A stretch of 64,000 bases of DNA from Nocardia ninae NBRC 108245 (GTDB taxonomy: Bacteria; Actinomycetota; Actinomycetes; Mycobacteriales; Mycobacteriaceae): assembly GCF_007990755.1 (NCBI RefSeq), contig NZ_BJXA01000013.1, positions 92,883 through 156,882 of the forward strand, in the 5' to 3' direction. The position numbers were made by a program, and so were the translations under genes. Below, piece by piece: positions 38,110 through 46,688 of the stretch. The notes beneath the pieces are model-generated. The model had not been told where the DNA came from. It did no database searches and saw only the letters and a program-made list of their open reading frames with translations. The first letter of the stretch is position 1, and each line of letters begins with the position of its first letter.

Positions 38110-39969
38110 TACCAGGACGTCGACCTCATAGTCGGCTACCCATTCCGCGAGACGAATCGGCGTCTCGTTGTATAGCCCCCTTTCCTGCATGGACGAGGCA
38201 GCCTCGACCGGCGCGTTGAGATGCTGGTCCAGCGCGTCGAGATCGAACAGCGGCAGGGCCGGTGAACTGGGCTCCGCGACGATCTTTCCGAGTATCTGCT
38301 TGATCGCCCGGTCGTAGCCGGGATCCTGAGTGGAGGGATAGGGAGCTTTGCGCCGCTGCACAATGGACTCCGGCAGCAGATCCGCGGTGGCGGCGCGCAG
38401 CAGGCTCTTCTCCCGCCCGTCGAACGTCTTCATCGACCACGGCACATTGAAGACATACTCGACCAGGCGATGGTCGCAGAACGGGACACGCACCTCGATA
38501 CCGCTGGCCATGCTCAAGCGGTCCTTGCGATCCAGCATTACCGGCAGCCATCTCGTGAGATTCAGGTAGCTCGCGGTCCGCATTCGCCGGTCGTGGCCGG
38601 TTTCGCCGGTCAGGTGCGGCACTTCTCGAAGGGCCGAGTGGTATTGGTCGGCGATGTATTCCGGAAGATTCAGCCGCGCCGTCAGATCCGGATTCAGGAA
38701 CGCCGTGGATTGCTCGGTGATCGACCGCTCGCCGAGCGCGTGCCAGGGGAAAGTATCGGCCTGCACGGCCTTCTCGTCGTGGAACCACAGGTAACCGCCG
38801 AAGACCTCATCCGCGGATTCACCGGACAGTGCGACGGTGGATTGCTCCCGCACCGCACGGAACAGCAGGTAGAGCGACGGGCCGAGATCGCCGTCACCGA
38901 ACGGCAGATCCCAGGCGCGTGAGACGGCCGCTCGGATGTTCGGGGCCACCAGATCCGCGTTGTTCAGCAGGATCGTCTGATGGTCGGTGCCGACATGCCG
39001 AACCAACTCCGCCGCGAACGGCTGATCGGGCGCTTCGCGCAGCGGCTCCGGCGCGAAATTCTCCACCTGGCCTTCGAAATCCACCGAGAAGCTGCGGATC
39101 CGCCCGCCGCCGTCGGCGTCGAGCCTGCGCTGCGCCAAGGCGGTCAACGCGCTGGAATCCAAACCACCGGACAGCAGCGTGCACAGCGGAACGTCGGCAA
39201 CCAGCTGACGAGAAACAATGTCTTCCAACAAACCCCGGACCGCGCCGACGGTCGCGGGGACGTCATCGGTGTGCGGCCGGCATTCCAGTTCCCAATACTT
39301 CTGCTCGGTCCGCCGGCCATGGCGAACCCGAAGAATATGCCCGGGACGCACCTCGTACATGCCGTCGAGCGGTGTCTGCCCGGGAACCCGGACAAAGGAC
39401 AGCACGTCGCGCAGCCCCTCGAGGGTGAGCGCCGCTCGGCTTTCCGGATGGGCGAGAATCGCTTTCGGTTCGGACCCGAAGAGCACCCCGGCGGGGGTCG
39501 GATAGTAGAACAGCGGCTTGACGCCCAACCTGTCCCGATACAGCAGCAATTCCTCGACGCGGCTGTCCCAGATCGCGAAGGCGAACATGCCGTTCAGTCG
39601 TCGCACGAAATCCGCGCCCCACTCCAGATAGGCGCGGAGGACGACCTCGGTGTCGCTTCGTGTCCTGAAGCGGTGACCGTGCGCCGTGAGTTCGTCGCGA
39701 AGTTCGGTGAAGTTGTATACCTCACCGCTGTAGCTGATCGCGGCCAGCGGCGTGCCGTCGGGCAGCGTCTCCGGCGTGACCATCGGCTGTCGGCCACCCT
39801 CGAGGTCGATCACCGAGAGCCGCCGATGCCCTAGCGCGCAATGCGGCTGTAGCCACAGTCCCTCGTCATCGGGACCGCGGAAAGCCATGGTGTCCACCAT
39901 TTTCTGGAGAACCGGGCGCTCGGCAGTGAGATCACGATCGAAATCTGCCCAACCGGCGATTCCACACAT
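38107..39969 (-). CDS. asnB: Asparagine synthetase-like glutamine amidotransferase (side-chain amidation)
   Basis: A 620-residue class II glutamine-dependent amidotransferase. Cys2 is the N-terminal nucleophile (MCGIAGWADFDRD), with FRGPDDEG and SYSGEVYNFTELRDEL of the glutaminase domain; the synthetase domain has the PPi loop TLLSGGLDSSALTAL (residues about 265-279) and SGESADEVFGGYLWF. In anthramycin-type clusters an AsnB homologue is proposed to convert the side-chain carboxylate into the acrylamide amide. It is last in the order P450, alcohol dehydrogenase, aldehyde dehydrogenase, amidotransferase. It could also act on another carboxylate. Confidence 0.9.
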   Translation of the reverse strand: MCGIAGWADFDRDLTAERPVLQKMVDTMAFRGPDDEGLWLQPHCALGHRRLSVIDLEGGRQPMVTPETLPDGTPLAAISYSGEVYNFTELRDELTAHGHRFRTRSDTEVVLRAYLEWGADFVRRLNGMFAFAIWDSRVEELLLYRDRLGVKPLFYYPTPAGVLFGSEPKAILAHPESRAALTLEGLRDVLSFVRVPGQTPLDGMYEVRPGHILRVRHGRRTEQKYWELECRPHTDDVPATVGAVRGLLEDIVSRQLVADVPLCTLLSGGLDSSALTALAQRRLDADGGGRIRSFSVDFEGQVENFAPEPLREAPDQPFAAELVRHVGTDHQTILLNNADLVAPNIRAAVSRAWDLPFGDGDLGPSLYLLFRAVREQSTVALSGESADEVFGGYLWFHDEKAVQADTFPWHALGERSITEQSTAFLNPDLTARLNLPEYIADQYHSALREVPHLTGETGHDRRMRTASYLNLTRWLPVMLDRKDRLSMASGIEVRVPFCDHRLVEYVFNVPWSMKTFDGREKSLLRAATADLLPESIVQRRKAPYPSTQDPGYDRAIKQILGKIVAEPSSPALPLFDLDALDQHLNAPVEAASSMQERGLYNETPIRLAEWVADYEVDVLV

Positions 39970-39990
39970 CGTCTTGTCCTTTCGCTGTCG

Positions 39991-41478
39991 TTACGCGAGG
40001 GTCGCCCACACGGTCTTCGGTTCGAGATACGCGTCGAGCCCGGCCCGGCCCATTTCCCGGCCGACACCGGACGCTTTGACGCCGCCGAAGGGCGCGGCCG
40101 GATCACCCGGCGCCCACGTGTTGAGATAGACCGAGCCCGCGTGCAGGCGAGCGGCGAGAGTGTGTGCGTCGCTGAGGTTTTGGGTCCAGACCCCGGCCGC
40201 GAGACCAAAGTCGGTGGCATTGGCCAGGTGCACGGCTTCGTCGATGCTGTCGAAGGGGGCTGCCACCAGTACCGGCCCGAAGATCTCCTCGCGACAGATC
40301 CGCATGTCCGGTGTCACATCGGTGAAAAGCGTTGGGCGAATGAAGTATCCGCCATCCGGTTCGGATGCGGGAGCTTCACCGAACGTCAATGTCGCTCCCT
40401 CGGTGGCGCCGTCGCGGATGTAGCCGCGCACCCGGCGGTACTGCTCGGCCGAGACCACGGGTCCGCACTCGGTGGCCGGATCCAGCGCCGAGCCGACCTG
40501 CGCGGTCTTCGCCCGCGCCGACAGCCCCTCGATCACCTCGTCGAACACACTCCGGTGCACGTACAGCCTGGATGCGGCGTTGCACGCCTGGCCGGTATTG
40601 AAGTAGATCCCGTTGTAGCTCCCGGCAATCGCGGCTTCGAGATCAGCGTCGGGAAGGATGATGTTCGGGCTCTTCCCGCCGAGCTCGAGCGTCACCCGCT
40701 TCAGTTGCGCCCCTGCCTTCGCGCCGATCTCGCGCCCCACCGCCGTGGACCCGGTGAACACGATCTTGTCGACGCCCGGGTGATCGACCAGTGCCGCACC
40801 GGTTTCGCCGTCACCGGTCAGCACATTGACCGTGCCCGCCGGGAAACCGGCGGACTCGATCAGCTCGGCCAAGCGCAGCGCGGTCAGTGGCGTCTGCTCG
40901 GCGGGCTTGAGTACCACCGTGCAGCCGGCGGCCAGCGCGGCCCCGAGCTTCCAGGCGGTCATCAACAGTGAGAAGTTCCAGGGAATGATCTGGGCGCACA
41001 CCCCGACCGGTTCTTTCCCGGTGTAGCACAACGTATTCGGCACTGCGACGGGGATCGTCTCGCCCTCGATGCGTGCGGGCCAGCCGCTGAAGTAGCGAAA
41101 CTGAGCGGCCGCCGCAGGCACATCCAGCGCGCGAGTCATCGTGATCGGTTTGCCCGCATCGAGGGATTCGAGCTCGGCGAGCTCGTCGCCATTGCTCTCG
41201 ATGAGGTCGGCGAGGCGGGCGAGCAGCAGGCCGCGGTCGGCCGCCGACTGCCGGCTCCACGGTCCGTCGAGTGCGGCACGGGCCGCGGTTACGGCGGCCG
41301 TGACATCGGCAGATCCCGCATGCGCGACCTCCGTGATGTGTTCGCCGGTGGACGGATCGATCGTGCTGAACGTCCGCCCGGTCGCCGCGGCGACGAAGGC
41401 ACCGTCGATGTACAGCAGCTGTGCACGGGACAGGAAGTCGCGGGCGGCCTCGCCCACGGTGTTACCTGAGGTATTCAC
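39991..41478 (-). CDS. Aldehyde dehydrogenase, NAD(P)-dependent
   Basis: A 495-residue ALDH-superfamily enzyme. Visible are IIPWNFSLLMTAWKLGAALAAGCTVVLKPAEQTPL (Asn and Lys of the cofactor pocket), VFTGSTAVGREIG, the general-base Glu in LELGGKSPN and the catalytic Cys in YFNTGQACNAASRLYVH; EIFGPVL and the C-terminal PFGGVKASGVGREMGRAGLDAYLEPKTVW complete the family pattern. It fits the aldehyde-to-acid step on the proline side chain. The gene is 18 bp after the alcohol dehydrogenase gene. Confidence 0.93.
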   Translation of the reverse strand: MNTSGNTVGEAARDFLSRAQLLYIDGAFVAAATGRTFSTIDPSTGEHITEVAHAGSADVTAAVTAARAALDGPWSRQSAADRGLLLARLADLIESNGDELAELESLDAGKPITMTRALDVPAAAAQFRYFSGWPARIEGETIPVAVPNTLCYTGKEPVGVCAQIIPWNFSLLMTAWKLGAALAAGCTVVLKPAEQTPLTALRLAELIESAGFPAGTVNVLTGDGETGAALVDHPGVDKIVFTGSTAVGREIGAKAGAQLKRVTLELGGKSPNIILPDADLEAAIAGSYNGIYFNTGQACNAASRLYVHRSVFDEVIEGLSARAKTAQVGSALDPATECGPVVSAEQYRRVRGYIRDGATEGATLTFGEAPASEPDGGYFIRPTLFTDVTPDMRICREEIFGPVLVAAPFDSIDEAVHLANATDFGLAAGVWTQNLSDAHTLAARLHAGSVYLNTWAPGDPAAPFGGVKASGVGREMGRAGLDAYLEPKTVWATLA

Positions 41479-41496
41479 GAGTCCTCCCGGTCCGCG

Positions 41497-42552
41497 TCAG
41501 AAGCGGTCGATGACGGTGATGCCGTTGGTGGTGAAATCGCTCATTGCGGAGAGGACTTCCCCGGCCTGGTCGAGGGAGACGGTGCGCTGCACCAGGGTCT
41601 GCGGCGTGAGTTTGCCGGACGCGACGAGCGAGAGCAGCTGCGGATAACTGGAATGCGGATTGCCGTGCGAGCCGACGATGGTCAGCTCACCGATGGTGAT
41701 CGCGTCCACGGGGAGCGCGATCTCACCGGCATCCGCCGCACTGGTCAACCCGACCTGGACGTGGCGACCCCGTTTACGCAGCGAGCGTACGGAATTCACC
41801 ACCGTCGCGCGGGTACCGAGTGCGTCGATCGAGACGTGCGCACCGCCGCCGGTGAGATCCTGTACCGCAGTGGGCACGTCCTGCTCGACGCTCGCGTCGA
41901 TGGTGTGCACCGCGCCCTGTTCTTTGGCCAGTGCCAGCTTGCTCGCGTCGATGTCCACCGCTACCACGGAAGCTCCTGCGGCACCGGCGATCTGCACGGC
42001 CGCCAAGCCGACGCCGCCGACTCCGTGCACCGCGACCCACTCACCGGGACGGACCTGCCCCTGCTCGGTGACCGCGTGGAAGGCCGTCATGAAGCGGCAG
42101 CCGATCGCGCTGGCAGGGACGGACGGGAGCTCGTCCGGTATGTGTACACAGTTGAAGTCGGCGTTGGGGATTCGGACATACTCGGCGTACCCTCCGTCGC
42201 ACCAGAAGCCCAGCACCTGCATGTTGTCGCACACGTTTGCGTGCCCTGAACGGCAGTACGCGCAAGTGCCGCAGGCCAAGTGGAACGGCGTGGTGACCCG
42301 GTCGCCGACCCGCACACCGCGAACCTCGGCACCGACGGCGCGCACCGTGCCGACGATCTCGTGACCCAGTGTGCGTGGCAACGCGACCTGTCCGCCCATC
42401 CACCCCCAGTCACCCATCCAGGCGTGCCAGTCGCTGCGGCAGATACCGGTCGCGAGGACTTCGAGCACTACGCCGTCCGGTTCTGGTGCAGGGTCGGGGA
42501 TTTCGCGTAGTTCGAGTGGGGCACCGTACTCGACGATCTGTGCCGCTTGCAT
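41497..42552 (-). CDS. Zinc-dependent alcohol dehydrogenase
   Basis: A 351-residue medium-chain dehydrogenase. Catalytic zinc ligands are in GICRSDWHAW and LGHEIVG; the structural zinc site is CGTCAYCRSGHANVC with four Cys; the cofactor motif is VHGVGGVGLAAVQIAGAAGASVVAVDID. It would oxidise the hydroxymethyl group made by the neighbouring P450 to the aldehyde. It lies 12 bp after the P450 stop and 18 bp before the aldehyde dehydrogenase. Confidence 0.93.
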   Translation of the reverse strand: MQAAQIVEYGAPLELREIPDPAPEPDGVVLEVLATGICRSDWHAWMGDWGWMGGQVALPRTLGHEIVGTVRAVGAEVRGVRVGDRVTTPFHLACGTCAYCRSGHANVCDNMQVLGFWCDGGYAEYVRIPNADFNCVHIPDELPSVPASAIGCRFMTAFHAVTEQGQVRPGEWVAVHGVGGVGLAAVQIAGAAGASVVAVDIDASKLALAKEQGAVHTIDASVEQDVPTAVQDLTGGGAHVSIDALGTRATVVNSVRSLRKRGRHVQVGLTSAADAGEIALPVDAITIGELTIVGSHGNPHSSYPQLLSLVASGKLTPQTLVQRTVSLDQAGEVLSAMSDFTTNGITVIDRF

Positions 42553-42564
42553 GGTCGCCCCCTT

Positions 42565-43752
42565 TCAGGAGATACGGACGGGGAGCGTGTCCAGTCCCCG
42601 GGTGATGTTGTTCGGCGTCCGGATGGGATCGCCGGCGAGCTCGACCGTGGTCGCCCGTTTGGCGAGCGCGACGAACAGCGCGTGCGCCTCCATCGAGGCG
42701 AGGGTGCGGCCCGGGCAGTTGTGCACGCCGAAGCCGAAACCGACGGTGTCGGCCGGATTGCGGTCCGCCTGAAAGCGATCCGGATCGGGGTAGTGGCGTT
42801 CGTCCCGATTCGCGGCGGCGTAGGAGACGAGGACTCGGGCGCCTTCGGGAATCGTCACGCCCTCGACCTCCCGGTCCGCGGTGGTGACCCGGGAGAAGTG
42901 CTGGATCGGCGTCTCGAGCCGGACGCCTTCCAGGAACGCGCCGGGGACGAGCTTCGGGTCCTGCCGCACGGCCGCCCACTGGTCCGGGTGCTGAGCCAGC
43001 AGCCAGAGGGTGCTGGCCACCCCGGCGATGGTGGTGTCCAACCCGGCGCAGGCGTACGCGCTCATGGTCATCAGGGCTTCGTTCTCGCTGATCTCGCCGC
43101 GATCGGCTGCCTCCCAGACGATTTGGCCGAAGCTGTCGGGCAGCAGCTTGTCCGGTGTCGCGTCGGTGACGAGATACTGCATCAGCGCCTGCACATCGGG
43201 GAAGGTGGACAGCTGACGTTCTCCGGGCGGCCCGAAGTAGTTGAAGGCGCCGAGTGCCCAGACCAGAATCTTGTCCCGGTTCTCGTCACGGGGGAAGCCG
43301 ATGAGGTCCATCACGATGTCGACCGGCAGCTTGGCCGCGAAATCGGTGACACCGTCGAAGGTTTCGCGCTGCATCAGGTCGTCGACCAGTTGGTCGGCCA
43401 GGTGCTCGATATTGCCCGCGACCTTGCGCACGTACTTGGGGCGCAGGGCGTCGTCGAGGACCTTGCGCACCGCGCGGTGTCGCGGCGGGTCCATGGAAAG
43501 CAGTGAGCCGTCGGAGAGTTCGTTGGCGGTGGGGTTCATCGCGATGCCCTGGGCGGAGCTGAAGCCCTCCCAGTCGATGAGCGCCGCGCGCACCTGGTCG
43601 TAGCGGAACAGGCCGTACAGGTCGTGTTCGGTCATGTGGACCACGGGACCCAGGTCGCGCAATGTCCGGTAGCAGGGGGCGGGATCGAGCAGCGCTTCGG
43701 TCGAGAAGAGATCCAGATCGGTCTGGGCCGCAGCGGTTTCGGTGGTGGTCAC
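42565..43752 (-). CDS. Cytochrome P450
   Basis: A 395-residue bacterial P450. The heme-binding loop is FGFGVHNCPGRTLA with Cys346, the I-helix is AYACAGLDTTIAGVAST, the ExxR is in FLEGVRLETP and SMDPPRHRAVRKVL is typical of the CYP fold. The GTG at 43752 overlaps the stop of the upstream methyltransferase (GTGA). By gene order it would hydroxylate the terminal methyl of the C3 side chain, the first step to the acrylamide (proposed for anthramycin; inferred here). No ferredoxin gene is next to it. Confidence 0.92.
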   Translation of the reverse strand: MTTTETAAAQTDLDLFSTEALLDPAPCYRTLRDLGPVVHMTEHDLYGLFRYDQVRAALIDWEGFSSAQGIAMNPTANELSDGSLLSMDPPRHRAVRKVLDDALRPKYVRKVAGNIEHLADQLVDDLMQRETFDGVTDFAAKLPVDIVMDLIGFPRDENRDKILVWALGAFNYFGPPGERQLSTFPDVQALMQYLVTDATPDKLLPDSFGQIVWEAADRGEISENEALMTMSAYACAGLDTTIAGVASTLWLLAQHPDQWAAVRQDPKLVPGAFLEGVRLETPIQHFSRVTTADREVEGVTIPEGARVLVSYAAANRDERHYPDPDRFQADRNPADTVGFGFGVHNCPGRTLASMEAHALFVALAKRATTVELAGDPIRTPNNITRGLDTLPVRIS

Positions 43753-44810
43753 GGCTGGTCCTTTCCGGCCAGATCGTAGAAGCACAGCCGGGGACCGGCC
43801 TCCGGCCGCGTGTACATCCGGCGACAGGTCAGGTCGGACTTGGCGAACACGTCGAACCAGGCGGCGCGGTCGCGGGGGAGACCCTGCCCGGTCAGCACGT
43901 GGATGAGGAAGAAGTCGTCGTCGTTTTCCCTGCTGTCGTAGCGGATTTCGGGCTCGCCGATCAGCAGGATCTTCAAATCGGGGAACGTGGCCCCGATCTC
44001 GTTCAACAGGTCGATGACCGCCTGCTCACCGTGCCGGAAGTGCTCGTGCAGCGCGCTCATCATGCACAGCCCGTCGGCCTCGAAGCACTCCTTCGGCCAG
44101 GTCTTCGGGGCGAAGGCGTCGCCGACGACGAACTGGACCCGGTCCGCCACCCCGGAGGTACGGGCGTGCTCGTTGGCCACCGCCACGGCGTCGGCATCGA
44201 TGTCCAAACCGATACCGGTGAGCGAAGGATCGCGCAAACAGGCGTCTACCACCAATTGCCCGCCGCCGCAACCGATGTCGAGGATGCGTTGAACGTTGCG
44301 CCCGCGCATCGCGGTGAGCAGGGTCGGTGTGTGGAAGGCGGAGAACAGGGTGTCGCAGTGCGCGCCGAGTTTCCCGCCGTCGCGGACCACGTCCTTGCCG
44401 TAGACCGCTTTACCGGTGAGCAGGTCGCCGGTCCGGCTGGTCACCATGCCGTACGCGTCGACGTAGACGCCGAGGCGGGCCAGGGAGACATCGGTGGTGA
44501 GGAACTCGCCGAGCCGGGTCAGAAAGTACTCCTCGCCCCGGGTTTCGAGGATCCCTCGATTGACCAGATAGCGCAGGAAGCCGGGCCCCATATCGGGGTC
44601 GATGCCGGCGAGCAGACCGTCGGCGGGGTTCCGCGGGCCGGAGCGGAGGCGTTCCAGCAGCGGGGTGTCGGCAATTGCCCGTACCGCGTGACAGACGTGC
44701 ATCGCGCTGATCATCTCGGGCAGATCGGAGAGGGTGAAGGCCTGCCACTCTCTGCGCTGTTGCTCGTCGGTGAGTTCGATGATCTCCGGACGGTGGTCGG
44801 TGATCGTCAT
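43749..44810 (-). CDS. SAM-dependent methyltransferase (LmbW-like, side-chain C-methylation)
   Basis: A 353-residue class I methyltransferase. An N-terminal helical/dimerisation part (to about 150) precedes the SAM-binding domain: ILDIGCGGGQLVVDACL (motif I), GIGLDIDADAVAVANEHA, VQFVVGDAFAPKTWP. In lincomycin and PBD pathways a C-methyltransferase (LmbW type) adds the terminal carbon of the 4-propyl-proline side chain. The position between the gamma-glutamyltransferase and the P450 fits this job better than ring methylation, for which another gene exists at 56475. Confidence 0.82.
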   Translation of the reverse strand: MTITDHRPEIIELTDEQQRREWQAFTLSDLPEMISAMHVCHAVRAIADTPLLERLRSGPRNPADGLLAGIDPDMGPGFLRYLVNRGILETRGEEYFLTRLGEFLTTDVSLARLGVYVDAYGMVTSRTGDLLTGKAVYGKDVVRDGGKLGAHCDTLFSAFHTPTLLTAMRGRNVQRILDIGCGGGQLVVDACLRDPSLTGIGLDIDADAVAVANEHARTSGVADRVQFVVGDAFAPKTWPKECFEADGLCMMSALHEHFRHGEQAVIDLLNEIGATFPDLKILLIGEPEIRYDSRENDDDFFLIHVLTGQGLPRDRAAWFDVFAKSDLTCRRMYTRPEAGPRLCFYDLAGKDQP

Positions 44811-44843
44811 CGTTGTTCCTTCCGAAGGTGTTGTGGCCGAGCG

Positions 44844-46643
44844 CTATTCGGCGACCGCGTAGGCGTGCCGGGCGCGTGGGCTGGCGGCCGCTCGGACGAA
44901 CTCCCGGTCCGCGGTGAACCCGGCCGCACAGACCCGGCCCAGCGAGTACGCGGGCACGAGTTCCACCTCGTGGCCACGCTGTGCCAGCTGCTGGACGACG
45001 GCCGGATCGCAGGTCTCCTCGGCCACCAGCACACCGGGCCGGTGTGCGTGCGGGGTGAACGACGCGGGCACCTGATCGGTGTGGAAGGCGGAGGTTTCGG
45101 TCGCGCTCTGGAAGTCGAGTCCGAAGTCGGCGACATTGAGGAAGAACTGCAACGTCCACTGATCCTGCCGGTCACCGCCGGGGGTGCCGAAGGCGACGAA
45201 CGGGCGGCCGTCGCGCAGCGCCACGCTCGGGCTGAGGGTGGTGCGCGGTCGTTTGCCTGGCGCCAGCGAGTTCGGGTGGCCCTCGGCGAGGTAGCCGCAC
45301 TGGCCGCGGGTGCCGAGCGGGAAGCCGAGACTCGCGATCGCGGGTGAACTCTTCAGCCAGCCACCGCTCGGGGTGGCGGCGACCATATTGCCGTGCCGGT
45401 CGACGGCGGTGACGGTGACGGTGTCGCCCTTCGTCGTGGTTTCTTGCAGAATCGTCGGTAATCCGTTGCGCAGCTGCGACATCCACTCGGAGTCGGTTTC
45501 CGGATATTCCAGCGCGGCCCGTTCGGGTATGAACGAGGTGCGGCCGCCGGGCGAACCGGGCCGAAGATCCAGCGCGGCCCGCGGGCCGACCAGTTCGCGC
45601 CGCTGCTTGGTGTAGTCCTCGTCGAGCAGCCCGGCCAGCGGCACCTCGCTGAAGGCCGGATCGCCGTACCAGGCTTCACGATCGGCCATCGCGAGCTTCG
45701 TGCACTCGATCACGGTGTGTATGTAGTCGGCGCTGCCGGGACCCATCTTCGCCAGATCGAAGCCGTCGAGCAGCGCGATCTGCTGCAGGAACACCGGTCC
45801 CTGCGACCACGGTCCCGGCTTGAAGACCTGGTACGGGCCGTAGCCGTGGCTCGGTGCGGTCTCCACGGTGGCCTGCCAGTCGGCGAGATCGTCGGCGGTC
45901 AGCAGCCCGCGGTGCCGTCGGCCGGTGGCGTCCAGCATCGGCCCGCCGGCCAGGAACTCCGAGATCTCTTCTGCCACAAAGCCTTTGTAGAAGGCGTCGT
46001 GCGCGGCCTGGTACTGGGCTTCGCGGTCGGCGGAGGCGGACTCCGCCGCCTTGATCAGACGCTGATAGGTGTTGGCCAGCGCCGGATTACGGAAGCGGCT
46101 GCCCGCAGCGGGTGCCACGCCGCCTTTCAGGTATGTCTGGCCCGATCCGGTCCACTCGTCGCGGAACAGCGGGGCGAGCACGTCGATGGCCCGCGCGGTC
46201 TCGGGCAGCAGCGGAAAACCGTTGTCCGCGTAGCCGATCGCGGGTTGCAGCACGTCGGCCAGGTGCATGGTGCCGAACTCGGCGAGCAGCCGCAGCCAAC
46301 CGCCGAACGCGCCGGGCACGCAGGCGGGCAGCAGGCCGGAGCCGGGGATGCTGCGCAGCCCGAGCTCGGCGAAGGTGTCGATGCCGATCGCGCGGGGCAT
46401 CGGCCCCTGGCCGCAGATCGCTTGCACGTCATCGCGTCCGGCCTGGTGCGCCACCACGGACAGGTCGCCGCCGAGGCCGTTGAAGTGCGGTTCCACCACC
46501 TGGAGCACGAATCCGGCGGCGGCCGCGGCGTCGAACGCGTTGCCGCCGTTGGCCAGAATGCGCATGCCCGCCGCGGAGGCAAGCCAGTGGGTGCTGGCCA
46601 CGGCACCGGTGGTCCCGGTCAGCTCGGGCTTGGATGGAGGCAT
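44844..46643 (-). CDS. Gamma-glutamyltransferase homologue (LmbA-like)
   Basis: A 599-residue Ntn-hydrolase proenzyme. The predicted self-cleavage Thr is Thr408 in KGDTVTVTAVDRHGNMVAATPSGGW; upstream are GGNAFDAAAAAGFVLQVVEPHFNGLGGDLSVV and downstream RTTLSPSVALRDGRPFVAFGTPGGDRQDQWTLQFFLNV. No signal peptide is seen, unlike housekeeping GGT. In lincomycin/PBD pathways such homologues (LmbA type) cleave an oxalyl C-C bond in the dihydropyrrole intermediate instead of glutathione. Start ATG at 46643. Confidence 0.88.
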   Translation of the reverse strand: MPPSKPELTGTTGAVASTHWLASAAGMRILANGGNAFDAAAAAGFVLQVVEPHFNGLGGDLSVVAHQAGRDDVQAICGQGPMPRAIGIDTFAELGLRSIPGSGLLPACVPGAFGGWLRLLAEFGTMHLADVLQPAIGYADNGFPLLPETARAIDVLAPLFRDEWTGSGQTYLKGGVAPAAGSRFRNPALANTYQRLIKAAESASADREAQYQAAHDAFYKGFVAEEISEFLAGGPMLDATGRRHRGLLTADDLADWQATVETAPSHGYGPYQVFKPGPWSQGPVFLQQIALLDGFDLAKMGPGSADYIHTVIECTKLAMADREAWYGDPAFSEVPLAGLLDEDYTKQRRELVGPRAALDLRPGSPGGRTSFIPERAALEYPETDSEWMSQLRNGLPTILQETTTKGDTVTVTAVDRHGNMVAATPSGGWLKSSPAIASLGFPLGTRGQCGYLAEGHPNSLAPGKRPRTTLSPSVALRDGRPFVAFGTPGGDRQDQWTLQFFLNVADFGLDFQSATETSAFHTDQVPASFTPHAHRPGVLVAEETCDPAVVQQLAQRGHEVELVPAYSLGRVCAAGFTADREFVRAAASPRARHAYAVAE

Positions 46644-46688
46644 GGGGGTACTCCCTACGATTTCGAAGTTCGACCGACTTGAATGTGG

